Assembly (NCBI GenBank): GCA_014281115.1
Contig: JACONQ010000008.1
Span: forward strand, 124,001-188,000
Source of the DNA: Laburnicola sp. R22_1
Taxonomy: Eukaryota > Ascomycota > Dothideomycetes > Pleosporales > Didymosphaeriaceae
Direction of reading: 5' to 3'
Length of the DNA: 64,000 bases
Positions 1-10,759 of the stretch are shown in pieces. Both the position numbers and the translations under genes were made by a program. Position 1 is the first letter of the stretch; each line of letters opens with the position of its first letter. Below the pieces are notes generated by a model that saw only the letters and a list, made by a program, of their open reading frames with translations, was not told the DNA's origin and searched no databases.

Positions 1-1051
1 CCAAGGCTTGCATTCGTCTGTGCAAACGGTCGTCGTCCTCTTGGTTCCTCCTCACATTAATGACGCCATATGTCTAGCTTGTTCAAGAGCTGTAGGTTGC
101 TGTAAGTCTTGGCCGGACTTATTGCCCACTCCGACTTCGTCTTCCTGGCTGTACGAAAGAGGTGGTTAAGACCCGGAATGCGGATTGTCGACCGATACTT
201 TCTCATCAACAATAACTCACCATATCGCTCTTTATCACTTTCCCCATCTGTCTTTCTCTTGTTTTACCTTCCTGTCTCTGCCATTTCTTCATCGTTATTC
301 GCTTAGTTTATATCAACCACCGTGCTGCGCGCACGCAATACTAGTCGCCTCTCCTTGCAATGCTTTTCTCTGCATTTATTTCCTATCACTCACTCGCATT
401 CGCTTGCGTCTAAATCGGCCATGGGTAGGATGGAAAGCCTGAATGATGGTTCCATCCTCCAAGCGCGGATCAATGTGACTACCCGGTCAAAGGCTTGCCA
501 GCTCCCAACAGATGCTGCAAGGCTGAGGGCCTCGATCCCCTTTCTTGTCCATGCTTTGGTTGATGATGAAGCCACTCAGAGTCAGCTTTTGCATTTTTGC
601 GAGCACCGAATCGTCCGACTTCTGTCTCTTTGCCAGCGACGGGCCATCCTGTGATTTTCCGACAGTGCGTTTTGTATTCCTTGGGGCTGCTTCCCTTATC
701 CTAGTTAGCGCCTTTTTATAGGGTTTACTGTTCTTAGCGGGGGCTTCTTTCTACTTTATTCCTTTTGGACTGGCCTCTTCTTGCGTGATGTTCGTACTGC
801 TGCCGCTAGGACTGTTGCTCGTTAGTAGCGTAGAGACTACATTGTAGTATTCGAAATTAATCTGGACTCTAACTAATAATAAGTGTGTTAAGTAGATAAG
901 TAATTTTTTACACCTTGGCTTGAAAATTAGAGCGCAAGGCAGTGGCCGTGGAGGCTCGAGTACGATGGCGAGTGGTCGAGGTGCGTGACCGGGCTACGTG
1001 TTGTGATTGGATGTTGTTCAATCGTTGAAGCAGAGCTGGTCATAGTTGCGG
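1..1051. other. Flanking sequence without recognisable gene
   Basis: No protein family was recognised on either strand. The longest open frames (110 codons at 322-654 plus, 61 codons at 390-575 minus) overlap each other in antisense and show no domain, signal peptide or neighbouring exon. The sequence ends at the TA target dinucleotide of the mariner-type element that follows. Confidence 0.5.
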
Positions 1052-2061
1052 TACAGTGCCAAGCCAAAAGTCTGTTCCCCCAACACGCTAACGCGCGTAC
1101 ACCAACACCAACACCCTATTTTCAACACTACATTACTCCACCAATATGAGCTCTTTTGGTGTAGAAATTTCAGGAAATCGTCGCCGCAATGCCGAATTAT
1201 CTGTCCAGCAATGGGATTTAATTATCGCGAAGTGTGAGGCGGGCGCGTCATCGCGGGAGTTGGCTGAGGAGTTTAACTGTACGCGTCGCTGCATCAACAA
1301 AACACTTCAGAGATATGGAGAACAACACCACAATCAATCGCGGCCTCAATTAGGGCGTCCCTAGGCGCTTAATACACATGACAAGCGTGTACTCTATTAA
1401 GAGGCACGAAAAAACCCGAGGATCGAATACCCAGCCCTCCTCCGCGAGGCCTTCCTCCGCCGCATCTCTTAAATGACTGCATATCGCGCATTGAAGGCAG
1501 AGAGCCTAACCAACTTCTAGGCAGCGCGGAAGCCCAAGATCACTCGCGCGGTGGCCCAGGAGAGACGTCAATTCGAACGGGAATATTGCAATTGGGATTG
1601 GCGCGGACAGCCCTTCCAGTTCTCAGATGAGTGCTCTATTTAAAGACGCTCCGGCGGCACATCTATATGGGTTTTTCGCCTCCTATATAAGAAATAGAGA
1701 TATGAGATGATTAAGGAGACAGTTATATTAAGATCTCGCGCGGCAATAGTGTGGGCGAGTATCTGGCTTGATTAGAGAGGGCGGGTTTGGCGGAGTCCCT
1801 TAGTGATTATGCCTAGGGACCTAGCAGCTCGTCGCAAAGGATATAGCGTATGGAGTTATATTGAAGCTCTACGCGAAGGACTCCTCTGTAATTATCACGC
1901 AGGAGATATCTATATGCACGATAACGCGCCCATCTATAGGGCGCGATAGTTGCTCGATTTTTTGGCGGAACACGGCATACAACCAATTGAGTGGCCGCGT
2001 TATTCCCCTAACATTAACCCTATTAAACATCTCTAGTGGTCCCTTAAGAGAGAACTCTATA

Positions 2062-3588
2062 CGGAGGTGCCTTTCAAAAGTCTTTTCCTGGACCGTGCAT
2101 AGTGGCGCAAGCTAAAAACGCCACCAAATTCTTCGTACGAGAGACATCTCTATTCAATATCAACCCAATCATCTACTATAGGAGCTTCAAACCGTCGTAC
2201 CTTCTCAGTCTTACCCTCTCTATACTCATTACCACCTTTAAGACGAAGAATCTCCTGAATATGCCGCTCAATCCTCTCAATCTAAGCCTGAATCCGCCAC
2301 TGTTCTAACTCCCCCTATGCCTCTTGCCATACACGCTCTGCCTTAGCTCTTAACTAAGGAGACCCTTTCTTTGTTGTTACTCTTTTCATATGAGGCCAGG
2401 CTGGCTCAATCATATTCAAGTCAGGGGAGTTTCCAGGCCATAGTAATTGTACGACCCTAGCAAGCTATAGAGCCTGTCTTTATAGAAAGACTTATGTGGG
2501 CTTGCACCATCCTCTTGAACTATTACCCCAGGTTGAGTCTTCTCACATTCTCGTACGAAGGGAATTAGTTTAGGAATAACAACCTGACGGCAGTATCTCC
2601 ACCAATCAATCCCAGTTCCGCTCCCTCTTTCAAGCTTACCATGCTTTCTATCCCACTTCCATTGTGGTTTTCGTCCTGGCTAATTTTAAAGGCCCATTCG
2701 AGCCAAAGGCGTATTTAGCTCCCACTCTGCCTTAAGAATAGGCTCGAGTTCTCTATTTATAGCTTCTAGTTCTTGATCTGCAATCTTTCTTTCGCTCTTT
2801 GTCTCTGCCTTCCAGATATAACATGGGCCTTTTAAGTCGTACGAAAAGCAACCCTAAAATATAAACTCAGAGAACCCCTTCCACCGCGGCTGAATGCAGG
2901 ACTTAACAAAACGCTCAGAAGGTAGACGCCAAACGCGGTATCCCCCTCTTTAAAGACCATAGACAACAGATATCTTATTAGACCAAATAACCTTTTTCTA
3001 GTCTTCAATCGTCCAGTCCTTATAATTAAGAGCAAATTGATAACAGGCTCGCTTCATCTTATCTGTTAGCCCTAGTTTGCGGGTGGGCTTTGTCTTTCAA
3101 TATCCAGATGCTCTAAGGATTCGCCAGACTGTGATATCTAACACTCCTCCAATTTCTGCTGCGATTTGAGCGCAGGTCTTCTCGTAAGCATATTAATCTC
3201 AACAGACCTTTAACAGTACATCTTTAACTAGCTCCTTAGTTTGCTTCTTTAGGCGGCCAGATTGATTGCTATCTTTAACGTATTTGTCAAGGATCGTCTT
3301 GCTCTTAGCGGGGTTTAGTCCTCAGGTGATAGCCTTGCGATAGATAGCATTAACCGTGCGCGGCTGGATTCCAGTTATAGACTCGATCTCAGTATTTAAA
3401 AAGCCAGCCAGCTTTAGAGTCAAGGCTTGAGCTCGGGTGGCAATGTCGTACGAAGGCATTATCAGGTAGATAGAAGAGTAGCAATGATGAAGATTGAGGG
3501 ATTTTTGCTATAAGGGGTGCTAGCGCCAAGAGCAGTGGCTTACGCCACCGTGCACGGTCCAGGAAAAGACTTTTGAAAGGCACCTCCG
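2062..3588 (-). mobile_element. Inner Tc1/mariner-type transposon nested in the outer one
   Basis: Inverted termini of about 50 bp begin cggaggtgcctttcaaaagt at 2062 and end with the complement at 3588, with three mismatches seen (for example the cat/cac pair near 2098 and 3550). TA duplications lie at 2060-2061 and 3589-3590. Length is 1,527 bp. The termini differ from those of the outer element, so this is a different family. It interrupts the outer transposase just after its second catalytic Asp region. Confidence 0.92.
2160..3460 (-). pseudogene. Inner mariner-type transposase remnant
   Basis: On the minus strand, reading from about 3460, MPSYDIATRAQALTLKLAG and TEIESITGIQPRTVNAIYRK give an N-terminal helix-turn-helix. 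Further on, CAQIAAEIGGVLDITVWRIL reads as the second DNA-binding half, followed by the catalytic core with VIVQEDGASPHKS near 2500-2520. Several TAA/TAG stops interrupt the frame, so no functional protein is expected. Family-level assignment rests on domain order, motif QEDGAxxH and the TA-flanked element that contains it. Confidence 0.75.
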
Positions 3589-3908
3589 TAAGCGTTACCC
3601 TAATATGGGCAACCTTGGCGACGGCAACAAGGACTTTGAGACCTTCTGCGCGGCGTTAAAAGATTGCTGGCGTAGGATCCCTGATTCGCTGATTCGCAAG
3701 CTTATACTTAGTATACCGCGCCGCCTACTTGCTCTCTGGCGTGCGCGCGGGTATTAAACAAAATATTGATTAAATAATTATCTCTATATCAATTATTAAC
3801 TCTCTGGGAGCGATATTGGGGGTGCCGAAGCGCTCTGCGCGACAGGGTGGTAATGATGGCGGACCTCGCTTACCCCTGCGGGGAACAGACTTTTGGCTTA
3901 GTACTGTA

Positions 3909-4218
3909 CGAAGACAATACACGGGCCACGGATCAACCTGGCCCGTGCATTAGGTTGATCCATGCAATGCAGCTTGACTAATTTAATTAGTAACGTGGAT
4001 TTTAACACCTTGGCATCGTAGTTAAGGCTCAACTTTCTAATTTCTTGTATAGAGTTTTAGAAAATCTCTACTAATTATTGTTTGTGCAGGCAGCTCACCT
4101 AATAGTAGTTTTAGGCTTGGCTAATAGTGTGGTTTAGGCTAGCGTAGTGGCAGGTGTAGCTAGTAAAGCTAGACTAAAGTAGGGTAGTAGCAAATTTTAG
4201 CATAAATATAATATAAAT
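3909..4218. other. Spacer with interlocked inverted repeats
   Basis: This is non-coding sequence between the mariner-type element and the first Copia. At 3920-3961 two inverted repeats overlap in A-B-A'-B' order: cacgggcca (3920-3928) with tggcccgtg (3939-3947), and ggatcaacct (3930-3939) with aggttgatcc (3952-3961). From about 4000 onward the sequence is AT-rich and holds no recognisable gene. Confidence 0.55.
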
Positions 4219-4223
4219 ATATT

Positions 4224-4404
4224 TGTCAGATTTAATGGTTGAATGCGATGATGCGCCTTGATAGATGATGATGATTGTGTTCGTGTCCACCGTGTTCGGC
4301 TGGTTCTAACTTCTTCGCTAGTGTGCCAAGCCAGGTGGTCCCTGCTTTATTGTACAGATCCAACCTCAACGCGCTTGTTCTATCTAACAGCTGCATATCT
4401 GACA
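4224..4404 (-). repeat. 3' LTR of Copia 1
   Basis: 181 bp, starting TGTCAGATTT and ending ATATCTGACA, so the ends form a short perfect inverted repeat (TGTCAGA/TCTGACA). No difference from the copy at 9183-9363 was seen. The five bases before it (atatt) are the target duplication. Confidence 0.95.
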
Positions 4405-4454
4405 CACCCCCTCAGCTTAGAAGATCCTTGCAAGCTGAACTATTTAGCAGCCTG

Positions 4455-7400
4455 TTATCCTAAAGTAAGGTTATCAAGGTGCCCTTGAATTTCCTTAAGA
4501 GGTGCTTCATTCGCTACTTTGCGTTCTGTTATCTCAACCAGCCCAAGTTGGGTTAGGAACCCTTTCCACTTATTAACTGGGAGGACCTTCGTAAAGCCGT
4601 CGGCGATCATTTCTGCCGATTGTACGTACTCCACCTTAATCTTTCCGGTAGAGACTTCCTGTCTTAACCAGTGATTGTGAATGTCGACGTGTCGTAGTTT
4701 AGTCTGAAGCCTGGATATCTCCTCAGTGACTAGTCGAATAGTTTGCTTATTATCGCATTGGACGGTAATTGACGATAAGCGCAGTTCAATCTGCAGTTCG
4801 TCCAGTAGTCTTGATATAAAGATTGCTTCCTTGGCCACTTGCGATAAGGCGAGAAGCTCTGCTTCGGTTGTCGAAGTTGTGACAGTCTCTTGTTTGCTTG
4901 CTTTCCAGGCAATAAGTCCGTTAAATAGCTTAATAGCGTATCCTTGCGAGCTCTTTCTGTCCAGTGTGTTGTCAGCAAATGAGGCATCGCTGGCTACTTG
5001 AAGGCAGTTGCCTCCTCCAAGCTGCAGTGCTCTCCATCTGGTGCTTGATAAGTATAGTAGTACTCGATCAGCGGCATTGTGATGTTCCAAGCCCGGATTT
5101 GACAGGAATCGAGCTAGCCTTGAGGTTGCAAAGGCTATGTCCGGTCGAGTTGTTACTGCTGCGAACAGAAGCGATCCAATCTTGCGTTGGTATTTGTTAA
5201 TTTCTAAGGGTGTTGCTAAGCCGTCTTGTGGTTTCAGCTCGATAGCTGCCATTGGGGTGTCGTGTCGAATATCCCTCTTGTCAACTAATCGACTGATCTT
5301 GTCTGAGTAGGCAGCCTGAGAGAGTTGAATCGTCCTAGTCTTTCGATCTCTAATAATCTCTACGCCAAGGAACCACTAAAGGTCGTTTCCTCCACTTAAG
5401 GTGTATTTTTCTTATAGGCGCTTGATCGCTTATTAGGCTTCTTCCTCTTTCTGCTTGTGAAAAGCTAAGATGATATCGTCGACGTAGAAGAAGACGATGA
5501 TTCCGTCTTTGAGAAGGCAGCATGGCTCGTGAGGCACTGTCTGGAAACCTAGAGCTTTGAGTGTTAAGGTAAACTCTTTCTGCCAGAGGAGTGGTGAGAT
5601 CCGAAGACCATATAAAGCCTTGTTGACTTAAAGTATCGTTCCAGGCTTCTAATAGCCACGGGGCATTCTCATGTATACCTCTCGGTCCATACTTGCATGG
5701 ACAAAAGCGTTTGTAACGTCGTATTGCTCGAGCTCCATATCATAGTGAGCTGCTATTGCCACTAGCATTCGGAACGACCTGCTGGCAAGCGTGGCTGCAT
5801 AAGTGTCTTGAGAGGTAATATTCCGTTGTTGATCGCCCCGGACGACTAGCCGTGCCTTGCACTTCAGCAAGCGATGGTGTTTGTCAAGCTTGTAGGTGTA
5901 TACCCACATACAGTCAAGGATCTGCTGTCCTGTCAGTTTGATCTTCTTCATTAGTACTTCTAACCATGATTTCATTTGTTTGTGGCTTGCGAGGTGATCC
6001 CGCTCTGCTTCTTTGAACAATTCGCCCATCGGGTGATCCTCAAGCTTGGTACGGCACGTTGGCAGAGGTGGGAGTTGACTTCGATGGGGCTTCAAGCCTT
6101 TGGCGAGCGTTCTCATCATCTTAGCCTTGTCTATAACATCCCCTCTGTATTTCCTAACGTGGCCAGCTTGAGTTCCTGCTATGAAGGCGGCTGCCCAGGG
6201 GACAGTTTTGGATGACCCTTTTAGGCTCATTTCTGATTCATTTCCAGCCATTAACTGCGCAAGTAATGCCGCAGGTGGTGGTGTAGTTGGAGGAGTCGGA
6301 TAGTTGTCCCTGATCTTCACTCCTTGGTAGTAGCCTGGTGGGTCTACTTCGCCTTGGGGATTTGATGAGCCTCCAACAGTGTCGTCTTCATGGAAGGACT
6401 CTGTCTCTGGTTGATGACTTGGTGTTGGGAGTTCGATCGTTCTCACGTATGTGGCAATTTCCTCCAGTGTACTGTGCATGAGGTTATCCATAAGGTCCTC
6501 AGTTTTGCCACTAAAGACAGTTTGTTCGTCGAAGATAACGTCGCGGGTGCTTATCACCTTAGCAAGTGACGGTATCCAAATTCGATAGATGTTTGAGGAC
6601 CGGTATCCTACTAGGTAACCAATCCAAGCCTTTAGGTCTAGGCGTTATAGCCTTGATTTACCTCGATGTGTATCATCCGTCATTGCGAACGCTTTGCAGC
6701 CATACACTTTAAGGTGAGCGAGGTTAGGTTTCTTGATTGAGGTGACTACTCCATTGTTCAGAGCAACTCGTGTGAAGAATATCTTGTATGGCGTTTTCCA
6801 GTTGTTCGCATAATTCGGTGTTCGATTGTAGAGGTATACTGCAGCTCTCGTGACTTCGGGCCATAGTTCCCAGGGTAGGTTAGCATCGAGACGCATCGCG
6901 CGCGATTTCTCTTTGTTCACACCCCCTAAGCGTTCGGCACCTCCATTTTGAGCTTGTGTATCTGGGGCGGAAGGCTCGACAGTAATTCCTTGTGATGCCA
7001 ACCAGCGCTCGATTTCCGGTTTCACCATCGTGATCTCGTTGTCCGCTTCAATGACCTTGACCGTAATATTGTAATGGTTTTTAAGGAAGAGAAAGAAGTT
7101 CGATAGAACTTTGATAACCGACTTTGCTGGTCGATTGTCTTTGAAATAAAAGTCCCATTGCAGGCCTGAGTACCTGTCAGTGACAAGCATCTGGCTCCTT
7201 TCGCCAGTGCTACTTTGCGCCTCGTAGGCATGAAAGTCGATAGCCAGTCTTTCTCCTGGTCCTTCATCGTTGATTCGCGGTGCTCGGCTAATTTGTCGCC
7301 GGATCTTTGCTTTCCCACAGGAGTCGCATTGAACTGTTGTAACTCCCTTAACTCGCACCCCTTTAGCTTGCTGCACAAGATGTTCGATAGCTGCTGGTCC

Positions 7401-9149
7401 AGGGTGTCCTAGTCTCTTGTGCCATAATTCGGCTGAGGCCCTTTGTGGTGCTCCTTTCGTTCGTGATGTATTCTTGCGGATGTGATATGAAGTGGGTGGT
7501 AGCGGATCATACTCAAGTACCCATTGACCGTGTATCTCGGATAGTTTTCCGATAACCTTGTCGTCTGGTCCTTTCAGCGTAGTTGGGTCCGTTTGCGTAT
7601 CCCACCAGATTCCTCTATGCCTCAGTAGTCGAAAGGAGACTAGGTTGCACAGGAGGTCTGGACAGATAGCCACATCATGTAGAACCAACGTAGTTGTTCC
7701 ATGTTGGCCTCTCAGTGTTAAGTCAACAGAGCCGTAGCCTTTTATCCATATCTTTGTATTGCCAGCCCATATATAATCTCCGGACGTAGGTAGACGGAAG
7801 TTGTAGATACGGTCGGGGTTGTTCGTAATGTGGCAAGTTGATCCTGAATCAAGAATGAACGAGCGCTTTAGCGGGTAATCAGACACTTCTATTTCCATTG
7901 GCGCTGATGTAAACGCAGCGTTGACGTTTGATATTCTCCGTCCCTCTAGTCAGTCCTCAGGGGACTCGAGGATCTCAGGTGTGGGCGTGTGCGATTGTTT
8001 GATGTTTGGTGTTTTTGATCTTGGTCTGCTTTGTCCTCTTAGCAGTCCTTGAAATTCGGGATCGTGCTCGCGCTTCAATGCGACGAGTTCTTCGATCTTC
8101 TTGTTTAGTTTCCACCACTCGGGAGCTTTGTCTGCATTAATATAGAAGCAATCCCAGAGTCTATGGCGATGTCCACACGCAGGACATTTAGCGCCTCCTG
8201 TTTTTGCAGGTTTTTGGACCGAGGATAAGTTCTTATTATCTTTTCGGTCATCACGTTAATATCGGGGTCTGCCCCGTTTTCTAGATGGTGCTGCTTCGGC
8301 ATCAATGCCCTGGGTGGTTTTCCCACTTTCAGCGAGGTATGACGAGTCATCTGCCACAAATGCGGCCTTGTGCTTCCCTGTTCGAGGGGTTGGATGATTC
8401 AACATCATATGCTCTCGGAAGCGCTTCATCATTTCTTTCCGATTCATGCCAGGTGTGAACCGTCCGCTATCCTGAAAGGTCGTAGACCAATTGGGCGCAA
8501 CTTTGTTTACGGCAGTCAGAAAGTCCTTTGTGATCACATCGATCTGTGTTATCTCAGGGACATTGCTTGTCTCCGCTTCTGTAGCTGCTTAATCATATTC
8601 AGCAAGCCATGTGTCCCAATTCGACGCGTTTCTCATCGGTCTGAGGGATGTAAGGTATCGGTCGCGGGCTCGTTCTCTCTCGAATCGTTCGTCGACGCCA
8701 ACCGTGGCTTTGAGGTTCGTAATCCACTGTCTCAGTGGTTGATCTGGGAGGCAGCAAGTGCGCTGAAGATGTGGGCTGACAGTAGCCTGAATATAAACAA
8801 TGATTTGCTGGAGGCTTATTTGCTCCTTTTCAAAATCATGTCGATCGTTCTTATACTGCTTGGCAAGAATCTTGTAATACTCAAGATCTTCTTTGAACGC
8901 CTTGAGTCCTGCTGCTGACAGTTCGGACTGCCTTGTTGGGATGCTGACGTTCGCTGCTGGAGTATACCCATTAATTAGCGGCGCCCTTGGGGCTATAGGT
9001 TCAGGTTTCATTGGGATATTCGACGTAGGATCGACTTTTGGCCAGATGCGATATGCGACGCATCTAGACTGGAGCTGCATTATCCATGCCCTGTAGTCGG
9101 TGTGGTCTCGAAGGGTCACCGTCGGGTCACGCTGGGGTAGTGCAGCCAT
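4455..9149 (-). pseudogene. Copia 1 Gag-Pol polyprotein with in-frame stops
   Basis: Start at ATG 9149 (MAALPQRDPTVTLRDHTD). In order: Gag; a CCHC knuckle CPACGHRHRLWDC near 8190; protease FILDSGSTCHITN near 7850; integrase zinc finger (LWHKRLGHPG then CDSCGKAK) and catalytic blocks LAIDFHAYE, VIEADNE and AQNGGAERLGG; reverse transcriptase with FFYVDDIILAF near 5490; RNase H with ASDASFADN and TEAELLALS. I count about ten in-frame stops, for example at 8589, 8256, 6645 and 5649 and several at 5340-5640. Where context allows a guess most replace Gln codons (CAA/CAG to TAA/TAG). No frameshift is needed. The protein cannot be made from this copy. Confidence 0.93.
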
Positions 9150-9169
9150 TTTGGTATCGATTGAGGCAG

Positions 9170-9182
9170 TGAGACTCTTAAT
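9170..9182 (-). other. Primer-binding site of Copia 1, tRNA-Lys(CUU) anticodon arm
   Basis: Directly inside the 5' LTR the plus strand reads tgagactcttaat. This is the sequence of a eukaryotic tRNA-Lys(CUU) anticodon stem and loop, ending inside the loop. By analogy with Drosophila copia and yeast Ty5, which are primed by a half tRNA cut in the anticodon loop, this element is inferred to use half tRNA-Lys(CUU). The tRNA match is from memory of conserved tRNA sequence. Confidence 0.7.
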
Positions 9183-9363
9183 TGTCAGATTTAATGGTTG
9201 AATGCGATGATGCGCCTTGATAGATGATGATGATTGTGTTCGTGTCCACCGTGTTCGGCTGGTTCTAACTTCTTCGCTAGTGTGCCAAGCCAGGTGGTCC
9301 CTGCTTTATTGTACAGATCCAACCTCAACGCGCTTGTTCTATCTAACAGCTGCATATCTGACA
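9183..9363 (-). repeat. 5' LTR of Copia 1
   Basis: 181 bp, identical to the LTR at 4224-4404. Transcription of the element should start here and run leftward. The second copy of the target duplication (atatt) follows at 9364-9368. Confidence 0.95.
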
Positions 9364-9408
9364 ATATTATAAATAGGTTTATATAAATACTAGGTAATAA
9401 TATATAAA

Positions 9409-9594
9409 TGTTAGATTTAATAGTTAAATGCGATAATGCGCCTTAATAGATAATGATAACTATATTGTGTTTGTATCCACCGTGTTCGGCTAGTTCTAAC
9501 TTCTTTGCTAGTGTGCTAAGCCAGGTAGTCCCTGCTTTATTATACAAATCCAATCTCAACGCGTTTATTCTATCTAACAGCTGCATATCTAATA
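9409..9594 (-). repeat. RIP-mutated solo LTR of the Copia 1 family
   Basis: This copy aligns over its whole length with the 181-bp LTRs of Copia 1. It has one small insertion near 9460 and about twenty substitutions, every one C-to-T or G-to-A. It is flanked by its own 5-bp duplication (ataaa at 9404-9408 and 9595-9599), so it is a separate insertion reduced by LTR recombination, not a piece of the neighbouring element. Confidence 0.92.
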
Positions 9595-9599
9595 ATAAA

Positions 9600-10541
9600 G
9601 TTACTACTAACACCTTTACGCACATAACTAGTAATATACTATCTTACTACCTTAGTTTTATCTAAATTAAAAGCTTTATAAGTTATTTAAATATATTCTA
9701 AATATATTACTAATATATTTAGCTACTATACTACTACTACCTAGATTTAGACAGCCTACCTTTTAGTATTAGACTATTTTTAATAAATATAAATAGTGCT
9801 ATTATTATTAAGTTTATAGAGAACTACTACTATATATTTAGCTAAAGTCTAAAAGGCCTTTATAATATAAGTTTATATATATTTAGAATATATCTAGAAT
9901 TTATTACTAATATATTTAGCGTCTATATATATTTAGCGTCTATATATATTTAGCGTCTATATATATTTAGCGTCTATATATATTTAGCGTCTATATATAT
10001 TTAGCATCTATATATATTTAGCGTCTATATATATTTAGCGTCTATATATATTCTATAGGGCCCTTTCTACCTATATTTAATAAGTATACTATATCTAGGT
10101 ATTATAAGCTAGTAACACTAGTAACTCTAGTGCCTAATATCTTCTTACCTAGTAGAGTATATTTAAATAAGTTCTAAACATTTTCTAAACTTATTTAATA
10201 GGATATATATTAATTATTATAGATTTCTATAAATAAGTAATAATGCGTTATAACTAATATTTAGTTAGAGAGTTTACTAATAAGGTATATTTAAGCTAAT
10301 TTTAAATATATTTATATATAAACTATTTCTAAATATATTTATATATAAATAGTTTCTAAGCTAAATTTAAAAGATAGTAGTAGTAGTTATATATTAAAGA
10401 TAAAGATTTAGTGTACTAGGCGTCGCTAATATTACAAGAGACTTATACACTATGTGTATAGCAAACTATAGTTTTACTATTCTATTATCTATACTACTCC
10501 TATAGTTATAACTTCGCATAGGTCTACTATAGCTTTCTAAT
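9600..10541. other. AT-rich gene-free sequence
   Basis: Extremely AT-rich sequence built largely of TATATTTAG-like words, typical of RIP-saturated fungal DNA. No coding frame or recognisable element was found apart from the 17-bp tandem array at about 9914-10057. Confidence 0.7.
9914..10057. repeat. 17-bp tandem repeat, about 8-9 copies
   Basis: The unit tttagcgtctatatata repeats head to tail with a single visible variant (gcatc for gcgtc near 10021). The unit keeps a CpG in otherwise CpG-poor AT-rich DNA. Confidence 0.9.
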
Positions 10542-10546
10542 AGTTT

Positions 10547-10709
10547 TGTTAAATTTGAGTACTATTTAAGCTTATTAAGATGGGGGGTCTAATAGATAAG
10601 ATGGATAAATAGTTGTATTGTGTGTTCTGTGACTTGTTGGCTCCAGGTCTAATTTAGAGGGTAGAGCTAACCACGTGCCCTTGTTTGGCAATACGGCTCT
10701 AATCTAACA
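10547..10709 (-). repeat. 3' LTR of Copia 2
   Basis: 163 bp, TGTTAAATTT to ATCTAACA. It matches the LTR at 15542-15704 with transitions only, as far as I compared, and the LTRs of Copia 3 in reverse complement. Confidence 0.9.
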
Positions 10710-10759
10710 CACCCTCTTAGCTTAGGCTTATCCTTAAGCTGGACCCCTTATAGCTGTTC

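Larger units (their letters stand above)
1146..3757 (+). pseudogene. Mariner-type transposase, broken by stops and a nested element
   Basis: Reading starts at ATG 1146 with a helix-turn-helix DNA-binding region (around SSRELAEEFNCTRRCINKTL). After several in-frame stops it continues to the catalytic region at about 1915-2040, where HDNAPIYRAR and WPRYSPNINPIKHL are readable; these are the second Asp and the NP-x-xxH/E block of Tc1/mariner DDE transposases. The frame is cut at 2061 by the nested element and resumes at 3591 with KRYPNMGNLGDGNKDFETF, ending at about 3757. Joining the halves over a single TA keeps the frame (RELY then KRYP). Stops replace sense codons throughout, in line with RIP-type decay. 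Confidence 0.85.
1054..3906 (+). mobile_element. Outer Tc1/mariner-type DNA transposon, interrupted
   Basis: Terminal inverted repeats are visible: the left end reads cagtgccaagccaaaagtct and continues into gttcccc; the right end is its complement with two transitions. TA dinucleotides flank both ends (1052-1053 and 3907-3908), the Tc1/mariner target-site duplication. Without the nested element (2062-3588 plus one TA) it is about 1.3 kb, the usual size for the superfamily. It encodes a transposase on the plus strand. The transposase carries several stops, so the element is not autonomous. Confidence 0.9.
4224..9363 (-). mobile_element. Copia LTR retrotransposon 1 with identical LTRs
   Basis: The element is 5,140 bp, bounded by direct 181-bp LTRs that I found identical base for base, and by a 5-bp duplication (atatt at 4219-4223 and 9364-9368). 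Internal order on the minus strand is Gag, zinc knuckle, protease, integrase, reverse transcriptase, RNase H, the Copia (Ty1) order. A purine-rich tract lies next to the 3' LTR (complement of about 4405-4415). Identical LTRs mean a recent insertion, yet the coding frame has about ten stops. Confidence 0.96.

Noticed and set aside
322..654. 110-codon frame as a gene
   Set aside because: It is overlapped in antisense, has no domain and no supporting exon, and lies in flank of mixed composition.
4455..9149. Alternative genetic code or stop read-through with TAA/TAG as Gln
   Set aside because: Intact genes here (49382-50176, the clean exons of both glycoside hydrolases) use CAA/CAG for Gln and end at ordinary stops; stops are confined to mutated sequence.
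9170..9182. A tRNA gene beside the LTR
   Set aside because: Only the anticodon arm sequence is present; no acceptor stem, D arm or T arm surrounds it. Its place next to the LTR marks a primer-binding site.
9914..10057. CRISPR-like array
   Set aside because: The 17-bp units are contiguous with no unique spacers, and the genome is eukaryotic.
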